This document shows positions 21,394-31,532 of a stretch of DNA of 42,684 nt, one piece after another. A program made the position numbers and the translations under genes. Each line of letters opens with the position of its first letter. Within the stretch, counting starts at the first letter, position 1. A model generated the notes under the pieces. The model did not search any database. It was not told where the DNA came from and saw only the letters and a list, made by a program, of their open reading frames with translations. Source of the stretch: Cylindrodendrum hubeiense (lineage: Eukaryota; Ascomycota; Sordariomycetes; Hypocreales; Nectriaceae); contig JAANBB010000356.1 in the NCBI GenBank assembly GCA_014621425.1, positions 1 through 42,684 on the forward strand. The letters are read 5' to 3'.

Positions 21394-23381
21394 ATGGTTC
21401 GAGACTGGCAGCAGCAGAGGGACTTCCCTCGTCACCATCACCAATACCTTGGGGCGGAACGATACCCCCCACAAGATGCTCTTGATGAGCGCTTCACAGA
21501 CACACAAGACATCCACCGTCGGCAACCTCCCATGGTAAGTGTAACTAACTTCCACGTACGTTAGGCCAATCACTGACATGTATTAACAAACAGCAAATCG
21601 ACGAAGCTCTACGTCAGCACTGTAGCATTTCTGCGAGACGGTACTTTGTTGCCGTGATCATGGACGACGGTAGCCCGATGACTTTCTCGGGCCCTGGGAC
21701 TGCGAGACTTGACGGCGATGTCATGCGGCAGTTCTTTGACCTGGACAAATACCAGAGAGTCATGGAATGTCTAGACTCGGGTTAGTTTTTATTATATTTT
21801 ACCCGCATCGAGTTTGATACTGATTATGCTCAGGAGCAAGCCCTGTTGTTGACGAATCCTTCGGGTTTGACGGGGGTTTCTACAAGCAATCCATGGACTT
21901 CCCGAGAAATCGAATGCTTGATAGACGTCGTATGTCGAATTTCGATGACTGGGATGTCCCTGGAAGACAGGGTCGAAAGAGACCTCGAGCTCGCCACGCA
22001 GTCAACGATGATGAAGATGTTCCTCTAGTCGTCTCAACGACCAGGAAGGGGATCAAGATTGGTAACTCCCAGGACGTTTGGAACTTTTATGAACAGCGAT
22101 TTAAAAACTGCCAGCAGACGGCATGTAAGCTCATTGCCAAGGCGTGGGTGAAAGCCGTCGAACCCAAAAAACAATCTACGCATCCTTACACGGGGAGTGA
22201 CGAGAAGGCGCCAGAGTGGTGGCCTAAACCATGGGGTCCGACCAAGGAAGACAAGGTCCGCCACAAGGAGCCGGATCATCTTTATAAGCGAGGTGAGTTG
22301 GCGACGGTAGTCTCAATTACCTGGTCGATCTAACAATCTTGTAGAACGCGTTCATCTGCTTAACCACATCTTGCGAATGATTGTGGAACCAAACAACAAG
22401 CAGCACCCCGACATTCAGAAACTGAACCTTAACGTCAAGAAGCTTGAAGAGATCACCATCGAGGCATTGTCAGCATTCTTTGCCGACAAAGAAAACCCAG
22501 CCAATGGGAAAAAGCGACCTTACCTGAACGAGATTTTCAAGGTAGCCAAGCAAGAGGAGAGGTTCAAAAAGGAAGAGATTGGTAGGCTGCCCTCGCGTCG
22601 TCTCATGGTAGTCAACGCTAACAGATGCACAGATGGAACCACAGAGGTGTATGTGATGGCAGAGGATAAGATTCCAGAGGCGTACTCTGAAAACGATGAC
22701 GGATCGATCACGAAGGACGAGGATGATCAAGATATCTCTGCGACGAAACTGTCAACTGTGCAGAGTTTGATGCCACCAACACCAGACCACAATTCGAGTA
22801 CGGCCTTGCATACCACGCCTTTCCTTGGTGACTTGCCAGTGCGAGGAACTCAGTATACGCCTTCTATGATCCCGGAAATAACCCCAGAGCAACATGGATT
22901 CGTGGAGGGGAACAGTATGTCGGTTGGTGGCCAACCCTCAGTTCACTCCACTGGTGGGAACCTCGCCCTGGACATCGGGGTCGCGACATCTCAAGACTCC
23001 AGCCGACGACCGTCAATTTTCAGCCCCCCGGCAGACTATTCTGGGCAGGCTGGAACCAATTTGTACACCCAGCAGTGGCAACCTGGCTCTACTGCACCAA
23101 ATACTTCGTCTATGTACACATTCACTCAGCAACAGACCAACCCGTCGGCAACGACATTTGTCAACCCCGGCGTCCCGATGAACCAGGGCCAGGCTTACAT
23201 GGGAGGCTCATTTGACGGCCTCTCGCGTGGATATGACGCTACCCAAGCCTCGATGTTCCAAGCCAGGGGCGTACCGCAGCAGACAGTACATGCCTCGCCG
23301 GGATACAACTACTTGACCCACGACAGCCGAGGACTTCCGGGAGTCAAGGTCGACCCAGTTTCTCGCAACACATTGCATTAG
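21394..23381 (+). CDS. YDR124W-like helical-bundle (DUF2841) protein
   Basis: The gene has four exons (21394-21534, 21594-21780, 21834-22292, 22345-23381) separated by introns of 59, 53 and 52 nt. It encodes 607 residues. An in-frame TGA at 21361 fixes the start at 21394. Residues about 190-337 match what I remember of the YDR124W-like helical bundle (DUF2841), including the WWP motif and a helix pair ending in EERFK. This family is widespread in filamentous fungi, and some members belong to the subtelomeric hrmA-associated cluster of Aspergillus fumigatus. Its molecular function is unknown. A basic patch (RKRPRARH) near residue 157 could act in nuclear import or nucleic-acid binding. Residues after about 390 are rich in Gln, Ser, Thr and Pro and are probably disordered. 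Together with the long C/T-rich upstream region this suggests a regulatory protein, but that is inference. Confidence 0.75.
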
Positions 23382-25455
23382 CGCATGAACCTAGCCTAGG
23401 TCGGACTGCTTCGGAAGCAGCATGTGGGAAACTGGCTCCTTGGGCCTAATCTCCCTTGCCTCGCACATAATGTCCATATAGATTACGCATGATGACGATT
23501 GACCTGGTTCACACAGTACAGGTCCTTGATTTACCAGAAAGAAACCCATGGCGAGGTTGCTTTGACTTTCGCCGAGACACCGCATGCAATCATGGCGGCT
23601 CTGCTTGATTTCTCGAACCGGCGGCATATCTGCTACCGGTGCTCGATACCTGAATGACTGAACTCCCAGCACAACTGGTGGATTTTCAAATTCCACGATG
23701 TGGATAGCGCTTGAAGGAATATTTCATCTTTTCTGTGTGCGGTAATGATACTCAAACTTGGGATCGGTTTACGACCAAATCTGAAGGCATCGCTCCCGGC
23801 CATTCCCCCAAAATATCACGGACTTTTGGGCGCTTTTGATGCTCTTTTATTTTTCTCGTTTCTCTGGACTAGTGGGGAACTTGCCCCAATGGTGGTTTTC
23901 TGATTCCTGCCGTCTTCTTGGACGGCAGTGGGCGGCTTCTGTCTTCGCGTCTTCCTGGCCGGCATTTCGGCCGAGCGACATGATACCAAGCCCAAAGTAT
24001 GGCAATGTTTTACAATAGCGGCTATAGTTTCCGCAGCACGCGCACATTTCTCGGGAGTTTCTACTACTACTACTACTACTACTAACAGACAGGGTCTGAT
24101 GTTGGTGAACGAGATACCACCTGCTCCATGGGTTCTGGAGCAGGAGGCGGCAGCTGTCACGGTTTGGTTTGGTGCCTTCCTTGGCCCGTGAGTTGGTTGG
24201 TTTTCTGTTTTTGACGGCCCTTTTGGACCTAGTTGCTTTTTGTTTCCTTTGTTCTTGGAGTGCATAGCATACCCTTGAGAAGAGCTATCAGGCCCTCGGG
24301 TTCCTTTACCGCGTGGACTCCATGGTTGGATATGTCACTCTTTGACTGCAGACTTGGGAGCACACATCCTTCCCCGTACATGGTTTCGGGAGGGAAAGAG
24401 GGAATGACGATAAAGGGGTGGTTTCTGACGGGATCGGAGTTGATCAGATAGGCGGAAGGGATATAAAGAAGGGGAAAACGGAGCGATGATGGTGGACTGC
24501 TACCCGGAATTTTGTCCCGGAGGGGTGGGGTTGGGATTCAGGAGTTGAACGGCTCTGATGGAGAAATGATGGAAAAGACGGAACAAACGGCAGACAGATA
24601 TGCTCGATAGGACCTAATTGTGAGCAATTGTGCACGCGGATACTCCATGGCTGCTTTGCCTATTTCGGTTTGCAATACAGCCGACTAGTGACTATGTATG
24701 AAATTTGCTAGAGCCAGCCTGTGGATAGCAACAATCGTTTGCTATGCTTGTTCCTCGTCCTCCGCGCGGCGTCGTCCGTGCAAGCTCATGTGCACCTCAC
24801 GAACATGTACCGCTAACAGTCGGCTCTCAGTTCCCGTCGGACCATACAGCCGCAGTCACACGTTTCTCGCGTGCCCACTTTTGCGAGAAGAGACCATTTC
24901 CATAGGCAGCCAGGTGCATATGCCTGTGACACGGGCTGCAACCTCAGAGATCATGCACGTTCGGAGGACAAGGGTAGATGCACTCGTCAATGGATAGCTC
25001 TCGACAGACCGAGAAACAAGGAACACTGTGCAAAACTCGTTCAATTCCTAAACCATCGTACTGTACCTTCATTCAGGTTGCTGTCCTCAGTCCGACCCTT
25101 CATCTTGGGTACAAATCCATCCACCAACGCCAAGCTCCTAACCTACTTAAGCTGAAAATACCACCATGTCCCAGCTGGAGAAGATCGTCTCAAGATGATG
25201 CGAGAGGCCTGGGGCTTTTCACCCCGAGCAACCTTGGACGATTCTTCTGCAGTGTCGAGCACATGTTGCCCCGCGAAAATAGTGAGCAAAGGGAAAAGGA
25301 GCAAAAAGACGACAGAAAAAGCCACGCCTCTGGAAAACACTCGATACAATTCCGTGACACCAAAGCAGCGTCCACGGCAAAATTAAATAGGGTATAGCTC
25401 AGAATGAATGAGATGTCGCTAATGGAGGGTATGATGCCAGCTCGGGAACAAGTTC
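23382..25455. other. Convergent intergenic region between the YDR124W-like and bHLH genes
   Basis: These 2.07 kb lie between two genes whose 3' ends face each other and should contain both 3' untranslated regions. A CTA microsatellite occurs at 24061. One 99-codon frame at 24698-24997 starts with a signal-peptide-like segment and is discussed as a weak candidate. Nothing else looks coding. Confidence 0.5.
24061..24084. repeat. CTA trinucleotide microsatellite, eight copies
   Basis: Eight perfect CTA units in the non-coding region downstream of the YDR124W-like gene. The tract is likely to vary in length between strains. Confidence 0.9.
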
Positions 25456-26430
25456 CTAGCTTGAGATAGAAGTGGCAGGGTTCTCCTCCTTGGGCTGAGG
25501 TGGTTCCAGGCCTGCGTTTTGGGCCACTCGCTTCCACGTCTCGAGCTCCCGGTAGAGCCGCTCACACTCTTGCTTCAGCTTGTCGTTGGAGGCGCTAAGT
25601 TCCGTGATGGCCTGCTCCGTAAGGAGCTTCTCGAGGGTCCACTTCTCAATGTTCTGCTGCTCGTTCTCCTTGAGCTGAGAAATGAAGCTCACGGCCCGCT
25701 GTAAGATGGATCCCTTGTTCTTCTCACAGCCTGGGACAATTTTGGCGAGCTCGTTAATGCCCTCATTGATTGTTTCGCGGCGACGACGCTCAACTAAACT
25801 ACCATTAGTCATCTGAGGGTTTGGAGAAATGCATGGTAAATTCATGGGTTTGACTTGTGACTTACCCTCCTTGTGGTTATCCTTCCTCATCTTGTGCCAC
25901 TCCTCCGATCCTACTGTAGGCTTGGGGTTAGGAGTTGAGGTGGCGTAGCGAGGCACTGTGTGCTGCTGGACCCCATTGGGAGGTGTCTGCTGGTGTTGTG
26001 GGGGGCTGATTTGGGGAGGGTCCAGGAGACTGTCTGGAGGTGGGGGGACGTCGTTGAATGAGGTATCGTGGTGGTCAGCCTCGCTGGCTTGGGCTGCGAA
26101 CTGCTCCTCCGTTGATGGTGGGACATGGAGGGTAGGGTACATGCCAAGGGCAGCCTGGGCGGTGCTGGTAGCACTAGTGGGATCAGGGGCCTCAGGATGT
26201 TCGGCCTGGGCGGCTTGCTGGAGAGCATTGAAGTCGGCGACGCTCACGCCGCCAGTCTGGCTTGGGTCCAAGGCGCTGTCCATGAAGGAGGTGTCTGTCA
26301 TGTGCGCGGCTGGCGCAGGGCGCTTGTTCCGGGAGAGACCAGGGCTACTGGATTCTCGCTTGCGCTTCTGACCGGGGGAACCAGTTAAACTGGAGAGATC
26401 GGGATGATCGACGAGGACCGACTCAGCCAT
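25456..26430 (-). CDS. Cbf1-like bHLH transcription factor
   Basis: Two exons (25866-26430 and 25456-25793) encode 300 residues. After splicing, the basic region reads HKEVERRRRE with His186, Glu190 and Arg194, the group B pattern that reads CACGTG. A helix-loop-helix follows to about residue 235, then a leucine-zipper-like coiled coil to about 285. This arrangement matches Cbf1/Cpf1, the centromere and sulphur-gene regulator of yeast. The N-terminal 180 residues are rich in Pro, Gln and Ser and look disordered; KRKRE near residue 20 may be a nuclear signal. The frame is open further upstream, but the first ATG is at 26430. The 72-nt intron (25794-25865) has no stop and a length divisible by three, so an annotation that reads through it adds 24 false residues inside the basic region. 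The TTTAG acceptor was chosen because it restores KEVERRRR. Two CACGTG sites lie upstream. Confidence 0.88.
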   Translation of the reverse strand: MAESVLVDHPDLSSLTGSPGQKRKRESSSPGLSRNKRPAPAAHMTDTSFMDSALDPSQTGGVSVADFNALQQAAQAEHPEAPDPTSATSTAQAALGMYPTLHVPPSTEEQFAAQASEADHHDTSFNDVPPPPDSLLDPPQISPPQHQQTPPNGVQQHTVPRYATSTPNPKPTVGSEEWHKMRKDNHKEGKSQVKPMNLPCISPNPQMTNGSLVERRRRETINEGINELAKIVPGCEKNKGSILQRAVSFISQLKENEQQNIEKWTLEKLLTEQAITELSASNDKLKQECERLYRELETWKRVAQNAGLEPPQPKEENPATSISS

Positions 26431-26599
26431 TGCTTCGACGTGAAGAGGCGCTGGTGGCGAAAAGGCAAGCCGGCGATGTTTCGGGGATTGTTTGATCAAT
26501 TAGAGCGCCGTGAAGGCGTGTGCCAGATGGTCAAGGCTGAGCACAGGGCGTAACAACGTTGAGGCCACGGATGAGAGACAGAGACAGTCGGTGCCAGAT

Positions 26600-27292
26600 C
26601 TGAAAGTACGGCAAGGCTGTTAGAATGAAGTTTCTCAAAATAGACTGTGCGTGGGTAGAGTGTGAAAGCAGAGTGTGAAAGCAGATAGATCAGGGGAGGA
26701 AGGTGTCTCTGGCTGAGGTAGTGCAATGTGCCTGAGCGTGGATTTGACCATGAAAGCAAAAAGAGTCGAGACACTAAAGAGAAGAGTCCGAGGAAAAGCA
26801 AGCCTTGGCTTGGTGAGAATGTTGGACTTGGGAAGCACGCGCTGTGATATCGCTCTGCAGGATCTGAGGCGGAGATTTGACGACGTGAGAATGAGGGCAG
26901 AGTGTGCGCGAGTTGAGGCTATCGCGTCTCGCTTGAAGACCCGAGTTGTCACGATCGCGATCGCGATGACGGAGGCTGGGCAGCAAAATGAGGGGCAAGT
27001 TGAAAAGAGAGGGGTGAGGGTGATTCAGTCACTTGAGCTGGGATGAAGAGAGCGACATCAGGCTGACAACCTGCTCTGCCAAGAGGCGATGCATCGCTCA
27101 CGGTTCAGCGCCCATCGCGCGAGGCGACCAACACGAAAAGTGAGCAAAAGGAGAGAGTTGTGTCATGAGAGCCACGCGACTGGCGATGGCAATGCATCAG
27201 GCGAGAAACATTGCGCAACAAAATGAAAGCCATCATTATGAAGACGGGAATATGAGGTTGATGATGATGATGTGCATATGGAACCGACATAC
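26600..27292 (-). other. Possible leader intron of the bHLH gene
   Basis: On the minus strand a donor GTATGT begins at 27292. A CTAAC branch sequence and the acceptor TTTCAG end at 26600, about 170 nt before the ATG. The acceptor side is good. The pairing with this donor is one of several possibilities, and only transcript data would settle it. Confidence 0.25.
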
Positions 27293-27354
27293 CTGCCAGA
27301 TCATGTGCTTCGCGGCCGGGCCCGGGACCTCCAGATCACGAGTTTCTGTCGTCT

Positions 27355-27360
27355 CACGTG
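27355..27360. promoter_or_regulatory. CACGTG E-box upstream of the bHLH gene
   Basis: TCACGTG at 27354-27360 is the core of the Cbf1 consensus RTCACRTG. It lies about 925 nt upstream of the bHLH start codon. The site could serve autoregulation by the encoded factor; binding is not shown. Confidence 0.4.
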
Positions 27361-27633
27361 TTTGGCGTCGTGATATCGCGCGGTTCCCTTCTTATGAATA
27401 AGTGACGGAGCCGAGTATCGCGTCAACAAACCAAACAAAAACGGCCGGCAAAAAAATTGCAACAAAAATCCACGCGTCAGGAGGCGATGCGCGACGGTAG
27501 AGGAGGGTCTTTATGTTATCAGGAGGGGGCCTGAGTGAGATGATGCTCTTTGGTAGAGACGGCGAGAGATGTCGAGCTGGGCGCAGGCGCGAGCGCTGGA
27601 ACGAGTCGGGTCACGCGGCAGAGGAAGAGGGAA

Positions 27634-27639
27634 CACGTG
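27634..27639. promoter_or_regulatory. Second CACGTG E-box upstream of the bHLH gene
   Basis: A second CACGTG, flanked by ACA and CTT, lies 279 nt from the first and about 1.2 kb upstream of the bHLH start codon, in the same divergent region. Confidence 0.35.
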
Positions 27640-28165
27640 CTTTGAGTGGGAAGGCTCCTGCCCAGATAAATAATGCGGGCGGGAAGGGACCCGGGGGGGG
27701 GGTAAGGGTGAATGCCTGAGGCCACAACACGGATCTGGCCAATCAACGACGCAGGAGTGCCACATATCACAATGGGCGAAATGGAAATGGGGGTGGTTGC
27801 CTCGCCCCGGGGAGGCGCAACATGGGAAGGGAAAGAGGAGCTAGGAAGGAAGAGCACAGAAGGAGGGGAGGGAGGGAACGAGGAGGAGGCGGGCGGGAGA
27901 GATACCTGGGTACATCCCAGCACCGTCCGTCTCCCATTTCTACACCAAAAGAGAGGCGGCGACATCCACGGTAGCTAGGTCGGTAGGTAAGTAATAGTCG
28001 ATGGGCAGGTAGGCTTGTATGATGATCACTGAAAGACGGCTTTCCCTGCCGTGCACAGGCACTCAAAGTTGGCCGCCTACCGACTTACCTACCTAGATGG
28101 ACAATCAAGCGACTGCCAAAGCAGAGCCCCTCTGGCTCGAGGCGCTGGATCGTCGACAACATAGA

Positions 28166-28198
28166 TACCTAAGGTAGGTACCTAGGTAGGTAGGTACA
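28166..28198. repeat. GGTA/TACC motif cluster with palindromes
   Basis: The stretch contains CCTAAGG, AGGTACCT and CCTAGG palindromes merged with three further GGTA units. It is one of several related clusters in this intergenic region. Confidence 0.65.
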
Positions 28199-28850
28199 GT
28201 TCTACGCCATCATAACCACCGGTCGCGCGTGTAGATGCGAGCAGCCAGACGGGCAGTATCCCCAGTGTTAGCCGGGCTTTGCATCATGTACGTCCAACTC
28301 AGCTCGGCCTCACCCTCACTCTCACCCTCACAAACAGATGACCGTCAGTAAGATGTGCAGTCCTCTGCTTCTTGTCCAGCTCCCAGCTCCCAGCTCCCCC
28401 TCCCCCCCTTCCACCTACAGCGCACCTAGCTGACGGCGGCCAATCCCAAGCTCGGCCCGGCAGCCTTCCCACACCCGGGCACTCACACCACACCCCATCC
28501 CCGGCGTCGCAATCACCTGATCCAGCCCATGGCATCACTTGACGCCCGCGATGTGAAACAGGCTGCGCCCTTGTCGACTTTGGCCCCCAGCCCGGTCAGC
28601 ACGGGTGCTCGTCTGACTTGATGGGAGTGGAAATCAGACAATCTGTGCTAATAGGAATCGGATCTGTTTGAGACGCGGGCGAGCCGCCGGTGCTCCTTGT
28701 CAGAGATCCACGGCACACGGCAGATATGCAGGTCAGGGAAAGGAAGGTGGGGTCGGGCCAGGCTAAAGCAAACAGAACCCAGGTGGTGAACTGGGGGTCG
28801 CTGATGGGGGATTTGCGGTGCACCAATACTGTCCGTACGCGTGTACCCAG

Positions 28851-28890
28851 GGAGGTGGGTAGGTAAGGTAGGTACCTCCCTACCTAAGGT
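28851..28890. repeat. GGTA/TACC cluster with inverted arms
   Basis: AGGTAGG and CCTACCT form 7-bp inverted arms around a 6-nt centre TACCTC, inside a longer run of GGTA units. The site can form a small hairpin and lies about 400 nt before FYV10. Confidence 0.65.
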
Positions 28891-28938
28891 ATGCATGCGT
28901 ATTCTGCTAGGCTTGTACTACCGTAATCTGTAGCTAGA

Positions 28939-28997
28939 GGTAGGTAGGTAGGCAGGTAGGCAGGTAGGCAGGTAGGCAGGTAGGCAGGTACCTGCCT
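28939..28997. repeat. GGTA/GGCA array capped by a 16-bp palindrome
   Basis: Thirteen tetramers (GGTA three times, then GGCA alternating with GGTA) fill 28939-28990. The array runs into the perfect palindrome AGGCAGGTACCTGCCT at 28982-28997. It lies about 285 nt before the FYV10 start codon. Confidence 0.85.
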
Positions 28998-29281
28998 GGG
29001 TAAGGTAGTTAATAGACAGACAATCGCTGGTCCACGTTCATCCCCGCGCCGTGCATATCGTCACCTTCGGAAGATAATCCGGCGGGCGGGCGGGCCACAA
29101 CGGTACGTACCCCGATAGCTTCCCGCATCACCTCACGATAACATCAAGCGAGTCCTATTATCGGAGCGCCGTCAACCACAACCTCCAACCTCAGTCCCCA
29201 ACACTCCCGCCTCTCCCGGCGTCCCACGTCTCGACCGCTCTCTCGCTCTGCACAGATTGCTTGCCCACCACACACTTCACC

Positions 29282-30676
29282 ATGGGGGACCACGAGTTCT
29301 CCACCATCAAACACAGCGATCACCTGCTGCTTGTACGTCCTCGGCCACACGCTTCCTACACCACCCCATCTACAAGATGTCAGCCCTGTTCTGACATGTT
29401 TTCCCTCTAGGACCAACCCCTCCTCCGCCTCCCCTCCGAACTCCTCCGCAAGAACTTCCGCTCCGCCCACTTCACCATCGAAAAGGACACCTCGGCCCTC
29501 AAGACGCTCCTCAAGGACTCGGCCACCGCCGCCGTTTCTGGCCGCGCCTCCCAGCAGGATGTCCTTCGCAGCCTCGACTCCATGCTCGCCCGCATGCGTG
29601 GCGTGAAACGCAAGCTCGCCACATGTGCCGACGACGAGGCCCGCCTCCATGCCCACGCCGCGGCCCGCATCGCCCACCTCGACGAGCTATACGCCATGAC
29701 CTCGGTCGACGACGTCAAGTACGAGGCCTGGAGTCGGAAGCGCCTCGACCGCCTGCTGGCGGACTACCTGCTGCGCCATGGGTATAATGACAGTGCTAGG
29801 GAGCTGGCCCAACAGCGTGGCATGGAGAATTTGGTGGACATGGACACATTCGTTGCCATGAGCCGCATCCGTGATGCCCTCATCAAGGGCAGCGTTACCG
29901 AAGCGCTAGCCTGGTGCACAGACAATAAGAAAGAGTTGCGAAAGATGGAGGTATGTATTTGAACACACGCCCCGTTCCTTCATCTAGCACCATGCAAGTT
30001 GCTAACCATTCGATCCAGAGTAAACTCGAGTTCATGCTCCGATTCCAGCAGTACATCGAGCTCGTCCGCACACAATCCTCGACGAAGCTCACCGAGGCCA
30101 TCACCCACGCGAAGAAGCACCTCATCCCCTTTCGCGCTACCTTCCCCCGCGAAGTCCAGCAGGCCTGCGGTCTGCTCGCATTCCCGCCAAGCTCCCCGGC
30201 CTCGGCCGCCTACGCTGATCTCTACAAGCCCTCGCGCTGGACCGACCTGGCCGACCTCTTCACCACGACTCACAACAACCTCCTCGCTCTCCCTGCCGTG
30301 CCCCTCCTGCACGTTGCCCTGTCATCGGGTCTCTCTGCCCTCAAAACCCCCGGCTTGTCATGCTCACTCTTCATCGCCCGACTCCGCCTCTGCCTCCTCC
30401 GACCCTGCAGCCGCCGTTGCGTCCACCCTCGGCCACGGCGTCTGCCCCATCTGCTCAACTGAGCTCAACGAACTCGCCCGCAACGTCCCCTATGCGCACC
30501 ACACCAAGAGCCACGTCGAGCACGACCTGCGTCTTCTCCCCAACGGCTGCGTCTACGGCAAGGACCGCCTCGAGCTACAAGCCAAGAAGGGCGGGCTTCC
30601 TGCGGACCAAGTCAAGGACTTGCGTACTGGCGAAGTCTTTACCGCCGACTCTCTCAAGAAGGTCTTTATTACTTAG
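29282..30676 (+). CDS. FYV10: FYV10/GID9 (MAEA) ubiquitin-ligase subunit, frame broken at a C5 run
   Basis: This gene encodes the Gid9/Fyv10 subunit of the GID (CTLH) E3 complex, which targets gluconeogenic enzymes through the Pro/N-degron pathway in yeast. Exons are 29282-29332, 29411-29950 and 30019-30676; introns are 78 and 68 nt. The LisH motif starts near residue 124, CTLH covers about 162-222 and CRA follows to about 300. The RING-Gid segment with [19 protein letters not shown] lies near the C terminus and ends with the VFIT tail I recall for the family. The frame changes at five Cs, 30347-30351. Removing one C gives KTPACHAH, the form I recall from related fungi, and 415 residues overall. 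As printed, the frame ends at 30462 with 344 residues and no RING. A sequence error is most likely. An 82-nt intron (30329-30410) would also restore frame, but its GTCTCT donor is poor and it removes conserved residues. Confidence 0.88.
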
Positions 30677-31532
30677 TTCTCAGTCGTTACCTTATGCGCC
30701 CTTGCACCGGTAGAGTTCTGAGGACATACCAGATGAGGCATCATCAGGGCACCTCATTTCAGCATATGAGGGCCTCACAGACTCTCACTGATGGTCAAAC
30801 CATCTATCACTAGCTCAGATGGGATATATCGATTCAACCCCCTGCACTTTCATTTTCACATTGGGCGCCGGCGTTGGAAGGGAAATTGGGTCACATGGCG
30901 TTTAGGAAAGTCAACTCAGAACATGGCCATCTTAGATAGCTATACAAGCGTTTATAACACATCAAGTTTAACACAACCAGACATTTTCACAGAATTTCCC
31001 CGCGTAGTCACCTCAGCCCAAAAAACAGCAACTTGTTTCCGCGCGCCAAAAGATTCTCAAAGTTCCAATGTGCTAGGATACCTATTGACCATACAATACA
31101 CGGTGGTACTAACACCACAAAGCACCTCCCAAGGTCCCCCTTATTTCCCCCATTCACCGTGCCTTTCCTTCCCAATGCGAGGCAAAAAAAACGACAATAA
31201 GGACCATGAAAACAAACAAGAGACGGATAACCCCCTCCTGAGGGCCGGAAACTCGAATTTCCCACCCGGTCTTCGTTAATAAATGCACGTCTCGGTTATC
31301 CGAAAGAGGATACGCGAGAACGGATGAGAAACACAAGATAGACTGTTCAGTCTTCCATTACTATGAGTCTCCGGTGGTAATAGTATACGGATGGGCGAGA
31401 TTTGGTGGATACGTGGGTGTGGCGTGGTTAAAGAGTCGACCAAGTAGATGGAAGGATCAGAGCAGACATTAACTTATGTATTCCGGGTGAGTATTAGCGA
31501 TAACCGGCATCTCAGTACAGAGTCTCTCCTCT
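30677..31532. other. Convergent intergenic region between FYV10 and POP2
   Basis: These 856 bp separate the stop codons of two converging genes and should hold both 3' untranslated regions. A 162-codon frame (plus, 30791-31279) is present, but its composition and position argue against a gene. Confidence 0.6.

Larger units (their letters stand above)
26431..29281. other. Divergent intergenic region between bHLH and FYV10 genes
   Basis: This 2.85-kb stretch lies between two outward-facing start codons. From 26.5 to about 27.95 kb the plus strand is purine-rich, as expected if it is the leader of the minus-strand bHLH gene. Beyond 28.0 kb the plus strand is mostly C-rich, as expected for FYV10. 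It holds two CACGTG sites, a possible 693-nt leader intron and several GGTA/TACC motif clusters. No coding sequence is recognised. Confidence 0.55.

Noticed and set aside
21086..21538. 150-codon frame overlapping the start of the YDR124W-like gene
   Set aside because: It does not begin with ATG and stops inside the first intron; the only internal ATGs are downstream of the main start.
30791..31279. 162-codon ATG frame between FYV10 and POP2
   Set aside because: It lies entirely where two 3' untranslated regions converge, has no domain-like pattern and resembles nothing I know.
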